Shown: positions 28,201 through 43,200 of the stretch, one piece after another
Layout of the letters: the number at the start of each line of letters is the position of its first letter
Position numbering within the stretch: the stretch's first letter is position 1
NCBI GenBank assembly: GCA_940671915.1
Contig: CALNVZ010003432.1
Span: forward strand, 8,886,787 to 8,950,786
DNA length: 64,000 nucleotides
Reading direction: 5' to 3'
From: Paracentrotus lividus
Taxonomy: Eukaryota; Echinodermata; Echinoidea; Camarodonta; Echinidae
Translations under genes and position numbers: made by a program
Notes under the pieces: generated by a model
Told to the model about the DNA's origin: nothing
Databases searched by the model: none
What the model saw: only the letters and a program-made list of their open reading frames with translations

Positions 28201-31200
28201 ATAATAAAGTCACTTTTATTGCTGTTTGGATTGAAATTTCTGAAATTAGGAGATAATTTTTTATGTTATGCATAGAATGATTAAAGGATTATGTCTAGTT
28301 GATCTTGTTGACATTTTGTAGTACGATCATTGCTAATTTTTGCAATTTCTAAGATTTGTTTGTTTCTTCATGTCCCTGATAACCTCTGCCCTTTCCATTT
28401 CTCCTATTACAGAGAGCGGAAATGCGTTCTTCCACTTGAATAATATGAAATGGTATTGCATGGTGTAAATACGCTAAATTGCCATTTGGTCTAAACCCTC
28501 TATGACCAATGGCCCTTTGGTCTCATCCCATTTGGTCTATTCAATTTTGTCTCAAACAAGTTTGTCTAAATACCGTTTGGTTCAGTTACCACTTCGCCTA
28601 TTTTCCATTTTGTATAATCATTCCATCTAATGTCCATTCTGTCTAATATCCACTTAATCTAACACCACTTGGTCGATTCCAGTAACAAACTTAAAATAAC
28701 CCAAATATTCGTTTAGGACAAAATTAGACAAAAATATAATTAGACAATTTGGCTATTAGATGAACTGGTAGTTAGACAAAGGGGAAATTAGACCAAAATG
28801 TTAGTAGCCCATGTTGTCTAGGTGGATCCAGTTTGGAAATATGACAAATAGAGGGAAAAATTGGGAAAACTGTTGTTAGACCAAGTGAATAAAAAAAGAC
28901 AGAGAATTCTGGTATCAATGAAATAATTGAATCCTAAAATAAGAAATGGATCTAGCTAGACGCCAACAGGGTTTCTGGATACTTAACCTCTTATAAACCT
29001 TTGCAGGCCACATTGATTTTTAGCTAAAAAAAGTAGAGTTTCTTTTTTATTTACCAAAAATTGCACAGATATTATATATCAAGCCACATTTTTTCCTACA
29101 TGTAAGTCTCTCGTAAGATCATTACAGAAAATGAATTATTACAATTGTACACTTAATTCCACCATTATTGGCCCAAAAGTTATTCATATTAGGCAAAGTG
29201 TTAACTTCAGTAATGATACTTTGTACAAGCTTTGATAGGCTGTCAGTTTTTATTAATTTCAACCTGAGGAATTGGCTTCTTTTGCCAACATGGATGTTAT
29301 CATGTTGCAACTGCTACGCTTCAACCCCGAAAACATTAATAGATAGCGTCCATTGACGTAATGAATGAATTCCGTTCCACCGCAGGCTTGATGTGGGGCT
29401 GTTAATGTGAGGAAAGACGCGACGCCCTCCATGCATGCTGTGCTGTGCCAGGTTTTAATCATTCGATTTACAGAGAATATACTAAGCAAATATTTGACTT
29501 TTGAGTTAGGACAAGTATACCTTGCCTTTACTAACTTTGATTTATGGGAAATTCTTAAAAGAAATTATAATTAAAGAAAAAAGAAAGAAAATGAAGAAAA
29601 AAGCCAAAAGTAAATTTTAAAAAGCTAAAAACAACTTGAAGACATTTTGCTACTACACATTTAAGAATATACATTCCAAACAGTTTATGGCTTTTTCAAT
29701 GATTAGAAACTTTTAAAAGTACTCAAATTGAACCATTTAATTTTCAGGTGTGGCACACGCTCTAATCATGTACATCATGGGGATATGAATGATAAGCACA
29801 TGTTTTACTTACCCTTATCGATAACCTGAATTAGGCAGTAAAAATTTTGAATTGAATTATAAAAGGAAAAGTGTTTATAAATTTGGCTACATTGGTCTCT
29901 CGATAAGCAGATGTGTGATATTAAATTTTAGTGATTTTGTCAAAAATTTTAGTATGCTTCACACAGTTTTATGAATTTAATATGTATTCTTTTTAGGTGT
30001 GCTAATAACAGGAATATCAAATACTTGAATAGTATATTGAATTTATATACTTTAATAATAACATTTGTTGCTCCTTTTACATGTAACACACTAACATATC
30101 GAACACAAATTTGACATTATTTACTTCAATAGAACTATACATTTGCCTACCATTGCTATTCGACCTCGAATCGCCCCAAACCGAAATTTACACCGAAATT
30201 TTTGACCCTATCATTGCCTATTTCCCCCCACCCCCCCATTGTGAATAGGCGCCCTCCATTGACGAGATGCGGCCCGCATGCGATCCTATAACTCTTCCTC
30301 TAATCTCTTCGCCTCCGTCGAGATAAGTCGTGTATTTTGCCCGCCGCAAAAATAGCGTGTTTTTCTCCCCTTTTGGGACTTCCTTGCCGGTTTTGCGAGG
30401 TATAATTTCTCAGGATAATCATATTGAGTATTCTGAGCTCTCTTTGGTTCTAGCCTTTTGGTTTTACCGAGATTTGATAGTTTTATCTCTCGGTGATCTT
30501 TTTTATTTTCACGCCTCTCCTCTTCCCGTAGACTTTCGTACGTTCATTACTGCGTGTATGTATACGGTTCGTGGTTTACGTTGAGTGTTGTGTGTGTTTG
30601 CGGCGCACAGAGTTTTTGTGCTCCGCTTCTTTGTAGACCTGCCTATTACCCCCTTTGTGTATTAACACTTCTTCTCTTTTTATTTACAGATTCGTTTCTT
30701 GTCTTATTTCTTCTCGTGTCTTCTTCAAATAAGAAGAAGCCCGGTGGAAGAAATTAGCGAGCAGGCGCTTCTTTCGTAGTATTCTTCTTGAGAAGTCCCC
30801 CCTGCAGGGCGTATGAGGTCTAGTTGTTTTGAAGAGAGGCTTAGACGTCTCGTTCTTCCTCCTCTCAGCCACCTCGAGATTATGCAGGGTCGAGGTTTGA
30901 ATATTGGGTCCGAATCACTGGCGGCACAAACCTCGTCTGCTCATTAATCGAATCGCTCCCTTCAAAGTACGCGGACCGTTGATACCTGAACCAGGTTGCA
31001 GCGATCATGCAAATGAACGCTCACAGGCCCGCGCGAGTTATGATGATATATGAGTCTAGGTTTGTTTTCATGTTAGGAGATCCGTAGTATAGTTCACCTG
31101 ATTTATTGACTGCCTTCCTCTTGTCGCCGGTGCTCGACCTAACGGAGATCTAAAAGGATGTTGCAATACCTATCGCGTTTTTCACTAAGATACCTAAGTG

Positions 31201-34200
31201 GTGGTTACCTGGTAGATTCACTGCGCTTAATGTCAGTTGTTTTCCAGAGTAGGGGTGAGAAGGCTTTTGAATCGTGGTTGGTGTGCGAATTTGCTTTCTT
31301 TGAATTTTCTTTCTTCAACGAATTTTCGGTTCGTGGTTTGTCCGAAATCCCACATTTTGTACGCCGTCAGGCTGTCGCTGGCATAAACCGGATCGAGCCG
31401 ATTTCTCTATAGCTGAGTCAGCTGGACGGGATTGTTCCGCAGAGTGGTATCACGTAGGCGCTACCTTTTATCACTGACTGTAGAAATCGAATAGCGACCG
31501 AGTCGGTTATTGCCGTTATCCGGTGGTTGTTGGATCTTGTGTTTAGTTTTGTTGTTTACGTAACGTGGTCAAGACGGAACCTATACCATCATTGCGATAT
31601 GATCAGGTTACACGCTGTGATCAATGGGTTTACTCACTAGCGGGCCGTGGATGAATCATGAATCTCTAGATGCCATCTGCCTCTTCTAACTGGTCGGCGG
31701 ATATCCATATGTGTGGAAGCAGTTGTAGCAGATGTGAGTAACGTTCCGCCGAATCCATCATTCCTGCCGAAATCTGCTCCACTCTTAGAGGGTGGCCGGG
31801 GTGGTCTAACGTCTCGTCTTCCGTTATTTCCTAAGAACGTGGATATCAAAGCTTTCCGTTCCCACTTAACATAGATTTAAGTTAAGATATCGGTTATCCG
31901 CATACGATCGCCGTTTGCCTGTACGCGTTCTTGGGGAATTCTTTGATATACTGAACTATCACTCGGTCCTAAGTCGAGGACCTGTATACCTCGGATAGTA
32001 TAGGGAACCGCACGTCATTACTGGTTCACTCTTTTACATAGCAACAGGGACTGGTTACGACGACAAAGCTCATTCGACCTGAGTTACTGAGGCGGTACTT
32101 CCTTTATATGCCGGCCTATAAGTCGTCTGTCCCCTTTATCAAGATGTCCAGGATCACGCACCCCTTTCGGGGAGTTGCTGGGTGCCGTCCTCTCTTTTAT
32201 CTCGGCAGAAGAGCTTGTGTCCCCTTTCCTTATTTCGTGTCAATATCTACGTTCCGGTATGAGGAACTGTAGTACTATTGCTGTGACCGTTACTAATTGT
32301 TATCCTGAAAATTGATCCTCGGATCCCGCCTCCCTATTTGCCGTGTTCGAGGCAGGTCCGTTACTACGCGTTTTGCGCGTTCTTTTTGAAGCCCAACACC
32401 CCGTCTTCCAAGTCGGTTTCCCTTTCGGATCGGCACCGCATCTGAGGCGGGCTCTTCCGTAGTGTGAGCGTCGGTAGAACTTGCAGTTCCGGATCCCGAT
32501 CCGGTTTCCGCGCGGATCAGTGCCCGTTACAGAGCGGGCGCTTCGGTTTCAGAGCGACTTTGTCGTTGCCGAACCCGGATCCGGCTTTCGTTAGGAACCC
32601 TGTCCCCTCAGGTTGGACACTTCCTTTTCGGGTAGACATCAACTCCCGGATGCCAATCCGGGTAGTTTGGTTTGTTACCTCCGGAGGTTCCGCGAGTGGG
32701 TGAACGTTACGAGCAGCGAGTACGTCACACTTCCGACTCACCTCTATGGGTGGGTTCCCACCCTCCTTGTGAGGAGCTGGATGCTTCCTCGTTCAGACGG
32801 TGGCTGATTCTCACGACTCTTGGTTTGAATCTCATCCGACTCCCTTGTACCCGCCATTCGGTTATGGTTGATACGCGGGATCCCTCCCAGGTTAATGCTT
32901 CGGTGGATATTTCATCCGACGAAGTACCCTGAAGTCGTTGTATGAGCTTCCTTTGGCGAAGCGAGTCACAGGCTTTTTTTTTTCATAAATTCGTTCCAGA
33001 GTCGGAAGTGACCCCTGAAACTTCGGAGGGCGTAAGTTTTCTTTTCGGGTAGGTCGAAACTATTACGTCTTTTCAGCTTCGAGTACAGGACTACCTTTTT
33101 GAATTCTTGATTTTGACCTTTTCGTCCTCGAGTTGGGCCTTTTCTCCGCCAGTCCGGGCCGAGATTTCTCCTGGCCTTACGGATAGGTTCTTCTCTCTGT
33201 TTTCTCAGTTTGCGGCTACATCCACCTTGCTGGATAATGCCCGCTAGAGTTCATGTGCTTGAGACTCTTCATATCCAAGCAATCCCTCTATGCCCGAGGA
33301 TATCGGTCGAGGCAGATGTTGGACTGATCCCCCTTCCTTTACGGGAGCAACTTGGCAGACGTTTTGCATTTTGAAGTTGACTCATGTAAGAATGCCCAGG
33401 AACTGTCTACATCTATTAGAGATGTTCGTCAGGCCCCATCGTCTTCTAGGTCTGTTTTACCTGGCTTCTTCAAAGCTCCTCCTTTCAGGAAGGGCAAGAA
33501 GAAGAAGGACAAGAGGGCTCCCGTTCCTGCCCGGTCGGCCCCGGCGGCTCCTCCTCAGGATCGTAGGGTAACCGACTTTTCTCATGATTCTTATGATCGA
33601 CAGGTGTCTTTTCAAGACCAGACTCCTCGTCGAGGACGTGGAGGTGGTAGGGGCTCTTATCGAGGCTTCGCGAAGATTCAGCCCTTTTTGTCGGGGCGGG
33701 AAGCATTTTCCAGATGACTTCCCGAGTTCGCTTGGAGATCCGGTGGGTGGTCGACTTCGGAAGTTTCTTCCGGCTTGGAAGTCGATCACGGACGATGTCT
33801 TCGTCCTCTCCGTGATCAAGAACGGACTTCGGATAGATCTAGAAGAGCCTCTTCCAAGGGGTGTTATCCGAAATCGATCACCGCCACATTCGATCCTTTT
33901 TCAGGAACTTTTTTTCTCGGAAGAAACTTCACTCTTGAAAAAGGACGCTGTTGGACGGGTGAGGGATCACGGGATTTCTGTTGTTCTCCCCCTTGTGATC
34001 CCCAAACGTCAGGCTCGCTTCAGGATGATCCTCCAATATGAAGAGGATCAAACAGGCACATCGCAAAGTCACCCTTCAGGATGGACCATCTAGCCTCTAT
34101 TCTTCCGGCTCTCCGGTCAGGACGGACTTTGCCGGTGTCCCTCGACCTGGCGATGCCTTTTTCCACATCCCAATAGACCCTTCGTCGAGGGATCCTTTGG

Positions 34201-37200
34201 GGCTTTGTTGTAGGAAAGGAGACGTTTCGCTTCAAAGCCCTTCTTTCGGTCTTCGTCCCGCTCCCAGAGCTTCACCAGGGTTCGGTCTCGGTGTTGATGT
34301 CTTTCCTCAGGGCAAGGACCCTTTTCGGATTTTCGCATTCTCTAGACGATTGGCTTCTCCTCGCCAATTCGGACGTTCTGCTTTCACACCATCTTTCGCT
34401 TGTTAGTTGAAACGATCCGAGAGTTGGGATTCATGATCAACTGGTCCAAGTCGGAATTCGTTCCCTCCCGAACTCCGATCTACTTGGGTGCCCAGTTGCA
34501 GATATCAAGAATCAACTGGCTCGGCCGAGCCTTGAGAGGATAGAGGCTCTGGTCAGTCTTACCAGGTCCTCCTGAGGCATGGGGAGGTTCGAGCCGAGGT
34601 TTGGTTGGTGGCTGGGTTATTAGCCAGTTGGTGGACATCTTGCCAAATTGTCGTCTCTTTATGAGACCTTTCAGCTGCATCTCCTGAAGTTTTTCGGGCC
34701 GAACTCAGCTCCCCTCTGGTCTGGATTTCTTTGACGGGTGGAGATCAAGAGCTTCTCTCTCCGTGGACGAACCGTACCTTCCTTCTTCAGGAAAAGAGTT
34801 TCAAAGACCCTCTTCCCTCGGTTACAGTGGACCACGGACGCGTCTCTTCAAGTTGGGGGGGGCCTTTGTCAAGGTCGGATGGTTTCCGGATCTTGGGTCC
34901 TCCCGAGGGCGCTGCCTCACTTCAACGTTCTGGAACTTTTGTCAGTTCTGTTTGTCCTTCAACGTTTTCACGACCTATTGGTGGGCCGTTCGGTTTGATT
35001 CTCACGGACAACACCTCTCTGAAGGCCTACATCAACAAACAAGGAGGGACACACTCTTTGAGGTTGAACGAGGAGGTAGCGTTCCTCCTTTGGGAATGGT
35101 GCAATCGGGAGAAGATCGTCCCGGTTGCCTCCCACTTTCCGGGGAGGACATCTGATAGCAGACTTTCTATCCCTGAACAACAGACTTCCTCGGCTTTGCT
35201 CCCGAGTCAGGGAGACTTCTGCTTTCTTTCTGGTCGCGTTCTCTCTTTCTTTGGAAGGGGTGGGCGAGGCGTACGCCTTTCCACCATTCAAGTTGATCTC
35301 CTCTGGTTCTCAGGAAGATCATGGAGGATCAGACAACGGTGGTCTTGATTGCTCCCTACTGGCGGTCGGGCCTGGTTTTCAGGATCTGTTGCTCCTGTTA
35401 GCAGGGGAGCCGCTGCCCCTTCCGGCCGTACCGGACTTAGTTTCTCTACCGTTGTCGGGGGTTCTACATGCGAATCCATCGGCACCTTCATCTAACTGCA
35501 TGGCCTCTATCGGCCAGCAGGCTAGGGATGAAGGCTTTTCAGACCGAGCAGCTGAGCTGCTAGTTGAAAGTAGACTGAAGTCGACTAGGATTGTATACAA
35601 TTCGCGCCTTGAGGCTTTCCTGCCTGGTGCGAACCCTTAGAGGGTCCCCCCGAGAGGCTCCTTTGCCTCTTATTGCCGATTTCCTTATTTCTCTGTTCGA
35701 TAAGGGTAGGTCTCTCTCGACGATTCAAGGTATCGTTCGGCTATTTCGGCCATTCTTACTGGTTTTTGCTTATGAGGGATCGGTCTCGACCGCCCCCCAC
35801 CAGCTCTCGGCGTTGCTTAGGGCCTTTTTCTTAAAACGCCCTATTTCTAAGCCCTTGACTCCAGTCTGGAGTCTTCCCTAAGTTTTGGAGGCTTTGTCCA
35901 GCACCGTTCGAGCCTTTGAACTCGATTTCCCTGTTAAATCTGTCCATTTAGACAGCTTTCTCCTAGCAATAGTCTCTGGGCAAAGGAGGAGTTTCGCTAC
36001 ATGCTCTCTCATATCACCTGGTCAGATTCGTTGGGAGAGATATGGGGTTCGTCTGATTCCTATCACATCCTTCATTGCTAAGAACCAAACAGCCTCCGTC
36101 GGACTCTATCGAGATCTTCATTTGTTCCTCTGTCGGGGTTCTCATCTATCAGAGAAGACAAATTCTAGTGCCCCGTCAGGGCCTTTAATGGTTCTTCAAG
36201 AAGACTTGAATCTTCGCAAATCTTCACAGTTATTTGTTACTTCCCGTGAACCCCATTAAGGGGTTTCTAGAGATACGTTATCCCGTGGATAGTCTCCGCA
36301 ATCAAGGCCTGCGGGAGTGAAGACCCTTGAAGAGGGAACTTACCCCAAGGCCCATCAGACCGGAGCATCAGCTCCTCTTGGGCCCTTTTACCAAGGGTAG
36401 GGGTAGAAGATATTTGCAAGGCGGCCTTTGGCGTTCTGCAAATTCTTTCACCTCCTTTTACCTGAGAGACGTCGCGTAGTGAGGGTGTTTTCTCCACCGC
36501 ATCTCTCAAAGCAGCGGCGTCCTCCATAGTTTTCTTAACCGTTATGGTTGCCCTCCCGACTTTTGTCGGTGCTGGTCGTAGCAATGGTAGGCAAATGTAT
36601 AGTTCTATTGAGTAAATCATAAAATTACAATCTAATTTTATTATTTACGATATAGAAATATACATTTGCCTACATTCTCCCTCCGTTCCCCTATTCCGTC
36701 TGCAACATACGGAAGTTTTTTGGGGCGAGAGAGTTAGAGGAAGGTATAGGATCGCATGCGGCCGCATCCTCGTCAATGGAGGGCGCTTATTCAATGGGTG
36801 TGGGGGGGGGTAAATAGGCAAATGATAGGGCAAAAATTTCGGTGTAAATTTCGGTTTGGGGCGATCGGGTCGAAATAGCAATGGTAGGCAAATGTATATT
36901 TCTATATCGTAAATAATAAAATTAGATTGTAATTTTTATGATTATAATTATTTGTTACTTTTTATACATGTATATAAAGCCCTTATCACATTAAAAAGAA
37001 CACATCTCTGTGTGCTTGTAAAGAGATAAGACTTTAATTATTATTATCCAAACATTTGATTGAAGTTCCTGAAAAACTTAGGTTGCTTTGATATTTTGTG
37101 TTAGAATTATTAGATTTATTTTTCTTGCTTTCAGCTTTTTATGCTTTGAGGTTTTCAAATATTTTAGTTTTTTATCGGTTATGTATCATTGTTGATATTC

Positions 37201-40200
37201 CCTTTAATGTCATAATTGATATTCTTCGGATAAATGACTTACCTGCAAATGTTTCTAAATATTTGAAACATGCAAATTGAAAGTTAATAATTACATACAT
37301 TATCATAGCAATCAATATACTTCACAGCTGCATAAAAATTACTGTGTCATATCTGTGATATTACCTGCCTCTTAACAAAGCTAACATTTCACCAGCACGA
37401 TCAATACCTGCAATGGTTAATATTCTTAAAACATTAAGTTTAAAATTCTATTTATTATATCAATCAATATACCACACAGCTGTGTAAAGGAATACTTGGT
37501 ATCACTTATAAATAAAGTGTTAAAATCAATCTTTGAATCTAAATTTATATAGGGATCGTTTACACGTCTGCCTTGAATCAAGGTGTTATCGAGTACATGT
37601 AATGTTGATATTAAGGTGGCAATAACAATTTTGATCAATATATACAATCTCATATCAAGCACTTGTGTGGGGGGTATTCAGTACTTTTGAATACTTGATT
37701 TATTTACATCTAGTCTGAGCAACTAGCATAATAGGTAGGTTTATTGATTTATTTCTGACAATCATTTAGAGACTTCAAGGAAACGCCACAGCTGATTATA
37801 TTGACTTTAAAAAAAAAGAAATAGGATCTTGAGTTTGCAAAGATTTCTTTTGTTCCCATGAAGTTTTTAGATTTGTAATGATAATATAGGTGAGTCTTGG
37901 TTATAGAAATCACCCCAATCTTTTAAGCTTAACCTTGTCTTGCATGTAACATCAGGGTTAAAAAAAAAAAAAATCTGCATGGAGGCCCTTTTCAATCTTT
38001 TGGGGGCACAATCTACCCTGTGTACATGTTTTAAATGGTAATAATTTGGTTGACAGGGGCTCTTTTTAGCCTTGCGGGGCCAATATCTCCTTGAGCCCTT
38101 GTAATTTTTTTCCCCATGTGTTAATTTAATATTTATGCTGTAAATCAGGACGTTTCAGGGGCAGTCAGGATTTGTAGGGACAATAATTGTTCTAAGTAAA
38201 GGTTAAATTTGAAAACCTTTATCCAGAGGATGTTTTGCTGATAACAATAAAAATAGAAAGTGAAGAGGAATTGAGGGGTTCTTTCAGGCACATATTTTAG
38301 CACATGTGTCTTCCGGGATCATTTTCATGACAAGCCCTGTATTATCTATGTTAATACAATATGTTTAGATGTTGAATTTGATAAAAGTTTTCTAGGATAA
38401 GCTAGCTCGTCACAAAAACTCACAGCAATGTTGTACATGTCCTCTTCAGTCTTGACTCTACAATAAGAGGTTCGTAAGCTTGAATCGTGATTCGATTCCC
38501 GAGAGAAGCTTTCTGTTTATTTGCATTGCCTCTTTAGACCAGAAGAAGTGGGTACCTTGCAGGAAGTTTAACTCTGTGAAACGTACTTGAAGCTCTACGG
38601 TCGGTTTAGACCACAGCTCAAGTAGCACTGTCAAAGTGCATTTTGAGGTTACATACACTTCCAATTGGTCCCAGAGTACGGACTTTCTCGTCAGAGGAAA
38701 GGTTGGCTGTCAGGGCTTTCGAGACATAATTTTATAGAAGTATTATGTGAAAAGAAAGCAATACAAGCCTAATGATATTCTTCTATATTTTGATTGCCTA
38801 ACATAGCAACAAACACAATGTTACCCCCTATTGAACACAAAGTGGCCATATTCTGTGTAGATACTTACGTGATGGCTAAGAATATATACCGTAAGCCCTC
38901 TTTGGTGCTAGATGAAAGAGGGCTGGTATAGTTTCAGTCAATGCTAAGATTGTTGCTTTATCCAAAAGTACAACTTTCTTGAAGAGGAGACGGAAAGGAA
39001 GGCAGTGAGGACACTCCCTGCCTTCCATCTGGGCATCCATTTCCCCCAGCTGATAGCTACATGAGTCATGGCGCCCTCTAATTTCCTGTCCTGTCAGGGA
39101 CATTGAACGTGCATGAAGACGTTGTTAGGAGGACGTCAGGGTGGTAGAGGGTCTCTCCTTGTGTAATCAAATATGGTCCTTCCTCCATTATGGACTGAGA
39201 GAGGGGCCTGGGAGGGGGGCCTGTCATGCCCGAGATATTGAACTTGAATGAAGATGTTGAGAGGGGGACTTTGGGGAGGTACAGTATCCCTCCTTATGTA
39301 AGATGTCATCCTATTTTCAAATGATTCCTCCGTGGACTTATGGACTTGGAGAGGTGCTTTAGAGGGGGACGTAAGGAGATATGGAGGGTCCCTCCTTGTG
39401 TACAGGGTAGTGAATGGACAAAATCAAATCATTTAAAACCCTACAGCCCTTCTCTTGTAATCAAATAGGATTCTTCCTTCTCCATTGACTTCTGATCTCA
39501 GAGAGGGGTGTGGCAGGGGGACATATCGGAGGTACAGTATCACTCCTTCTGTCTTGGTTGGAGTGGGATGATGAAATACCTTCCTATGAACCTCCTCAAG
39601 TTCATCTCTTGTAATGATACAGGATTCATCCTGTTTGGAATATCAGACTGAGGGAAGGAGATAAGAGAGGGAAGGGTATGGGAGGGGGACTTTAGGCAGG
39701 TAGAACGTCCCTTCTAGTTTTTGAAGGGACGACATATCTTCCTTTAAACCACTGAGTTTGTATTTTGTAATCAAACAAGATTACTCCTTAATGGTATAAC
39801 AGACTGATAGAGGGCCATGAAAGGGGGTGTGAGAGATGGGGACATGGGAGAAGGGGCGTAGGAGAGGGCATGGGAGGGGATATCAGGAACACAGAGGGTC
39901 CTCCTTGTGTACCAGGGCGAGATCCCTCAAGTTTATTACATCTTTTGTTATCAAATTATACGACTCAATCTTCCTTTCTTACTGATTCTGTTACAATTTC
40001 CCCTCTAGGGATGTAGAATCCAGCATCTCCAGGGGAAATCATTTAATATAGAATTGAGTTTATTTCTACATACATTAGGTAGGATTCAGTTACAAAACGC
40101 TAAAAGCAAAATATTTGTGATATTAAATTTGTCATCAATTTCAACCTGAAAGAATATCCCTCTGTTTATGTTTTTCATTATGATTTTCTCCCCAAAGCAT

Positions 40201-43200
40201 AAGATAAATGTCCAATGACTATCTATAATCATGAAATTGTAAAAGATAATATTTCACAAATTGTTTTGCCATAGGCACACACGTTTTAATCATCTATGCT
40301 TCCTTCCTACAATTACTGTCTGGTTCTATTACGTTTTATGTGGGAGGCAGGGAATAAACACCAATCTAATATCATTTGAAGTGGATTGTTATTAATATTT
40401 GAAATGAGATATTTTGTCAAACATTTTAAACCCCCTCGGGCTAAGCACATCCTACTCAATTGGGTGTGCTATCATCAGCATGATATTAAGAAATAGTCTG
40501 CTATTCTTGATCATATGAAATAGCCCGATCATAGAATATCATGATTATTCTATGACATAGCCATTATTTTGCACAAAAAGTCAGGCAACATCATCTTAGA
40601 CTTATTCGCACAATATCTGGTTCTTTGTGGTTTAGCTCATTACACTGAGATAATGCTTGCTATTTCTTAACATTTTCATGTTTTTCTGAAGTGGCTGTGG
40701 AATGCATGTGATCGTTAAACCACCCAAATCACCATTCTCATGATCAACCTAACATCAAGCTTTAGCTCAAAGTAGGTTGTAAAAACTTGATGTAACTTGA
40801 GCTAATGAGGAAGAAAATTCATGCTTTCAGCTGACTTTGGGCGTATATCTACTAATACACCTTGAAGCAGGCTATTTCTAAATTTCAAACTGATGAAGAA
40901 GCCCCTATTGTCATTTATCATTCCATCTCAGAATGGTTGTCTGGTTGGAAGTCATTTTCTTGTGGAGGCGTATCATGAAAATATCAATAAGTGTTAGCTA
41001 ACAGTACTGGAAAACTGTAGATCAAAAGTTAACTTTCTCTCAAAATTTGTAAATTTCATCTCTTTTAAGCAAAAAAATGAAAATGCTCTGTACTCAAAAT
41101 TTGTTTCTATAGTATAATTGTTTCTTAGCTCAGTCAGGTCATTATTACAAATTTTTACATAATCAAATGAAGCGTATGATAAAAAATGTATAGTTGTCAA
41201 TTTTAAAGTCAATTTCTAAAATGTATTGAGTAATGACCACAGAAATGGTTCAGGAAAAAAAAATGAGATAGACAGAACGTCAAATCTGACTTTCATGGAG
41301 TGTTTTTCAGCATGTGTATATTTTCTTTTATCTTCTGATATCTCAATAAATCATAAACATGGAATTTTAGCCAGATCTCTAGATCTGCTCTGTCTCAAAT
41401 GCTAGAATGTTTTAGTGTGTTCAGCTGATTACCATCATACATCATGTATACAAACTCTGTTTTTCTCATTTATGATATTTTATTTCCTATTCCCAGATCT
41501 CATATCAAAAACTTAGATCATATTTCCAGGTCTCCCTATGGAGTATTACTTCCAGACTATAATGGTTCCTTTATGTCAATAACCGCTAGAAAGTATTATC
41601 GGTTAGATGAAAAAAATATTATCTTTCTGTTTATGACATTAAAATAACCATTGCAAAGGTGTTAACAGACAGATTTGTTTACAACCCTAACTGCACAAGG
41701 GAGATGCATCAAATTGAAATTTAAACTGCAATGCTTTGTTTGCAAATATCATGTATTCTAATTTAAAGGGATGCAGTAACATTGAATGATATTCAATTAA
41801 CATTTTAGCTTATTTTGCCGACATAATTATAAACATTTAGGTCAGTCTGGTATCTCTTCAAAATTGCAAGCTAATTGCTTGCTTTACCTTTGAGATATCA
41901 ATGATTTCATACTCAAATTTTATAAACCAACTCCGAATGGTTTAGAAAACCATGTGCTTTTTTCACATAGCACAACATACACCCATTTCCTGTTGTATAG
42001 TCCCCGTCCCTAGCGGCCTGCTGAGCTAGCAGCAGAGGGTACTGGTGTTCGGCTGTTTGTTACACTGTTTTAAGGTAGTAAATGACTTCCATTTGATCGG
42101 AAACTTTCAGTAGTTTGTTTTTACTGGTGGAACAATATACTTTTATTAATCTTGATCTAATTGCTCTTGTTTTTGAAAGTTACTCAATCCCTTTAAATTC
42201 CTCCTTCAGATATAGCTATCCCAAGCTTTGTAATTAGGTTTAGATAGTTTGCCTCTACAGAAAACCATTAACATTTAATAGACAAAGAAATAAAGTTAAG
42301 TTGAATACTGGTTCATGGAACAATATTGCAAATTTTATCCTGTTGTGGACAGAGAAATGGAAGGAACAAGAGAAGGATTTTGAACTCCTGGAAATTATTC
42401 AAAACTCATTTGAGAATGCATATTTATTCAATGTACCTCTAGAGACACATCAAATTGTTCCAAATTGATATTTGATTATTAAACGTTCATTTTGAAAGGA
42501 AGCTATTAATATTGAATCCTGAATACATTTGAAAGGGAATACTCCTTTGCTGGTATACTAGTATGTTGGTGATTGTCTGACGTAGTAATAACTCATTCTG
42601 ACGTAGGCATTGGTAATTGATATTTGATTGCTCTAAAACTAACCAGAATGGGAAGTATTTTTGAATGTATATTGTGGCTTATATGTAATTTGAAAGCTTG
42701 CAGGGGGGGGGGGGCTTCAATATGAAGTTTATGATACACCACTGTGTACTTGCTGTTGAATAAACCACAAAAAAGCAGATATTTTTAATGTGAATTGAGG
42801 TATTATTTATACTAATAGACTACACTAGGCTTCATTATTTGTTGTGGTAGTGGCTTAGCATGTGTAATATTTATGGTTTTTAAAATGTTTTATTTTTATA
42901 CAAAACATGAAACCACAAGGAAAATTAATAACGTAATATTCTTTTCATACAATATGTATTACATTCAGGGGGAAATAGCATTCTATCTTTAAGGGCCGGT
43001 TTTAACACAAATGTTTCCTTTTGTGACATTTTGAATAGCACCACCCCCTTCATATTATTGTATTAAACATTGGCTCCTTTATTATGTACTGAACCTTTTC
43101 AAGATTTGGGGCAAAATTGAAAAATGATTTCCCTCAGCCCCCACACATTTTTTTTTTTGCAACAGAATATAATACATGTATAGATCCTACGAGTGCATTT

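Larger units (their letters stand above)
30119..36943 (+). mobile_element. DIRS-type tyrosine recombinase retrotransposon (defective)
   Basis: It has inverted terminal repeats (30119-30313 and 36722-36943), then gag-like, RT, RNase H and tyrosine recombinase relics on the + strand, and an internal complementary region (36568-36675) that reproduces the joined ends. Both ends carry ATT at the junction (30119-30121, 36941-36943). This ITR/ICR design with a tyrosine recombinase is diagnostic for DIRS. The element is GC-richer than the host intron. Frame shifts and stops in every domain make it non-autonomous. Confidence 0.92.

Noticed and set aside
34731-35640. Frames of 130-205 codons that look like intact genes
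   Set aside because: They are pieces of DIRS RNase H and recombinase in mixed frames, not complete proteins.
38458-39103. Minus-strand frames of 68 and 75 codons
   Set aside because: The first overlaps a tRNA-like SINE remnant; the second shows no domain and no splice context.
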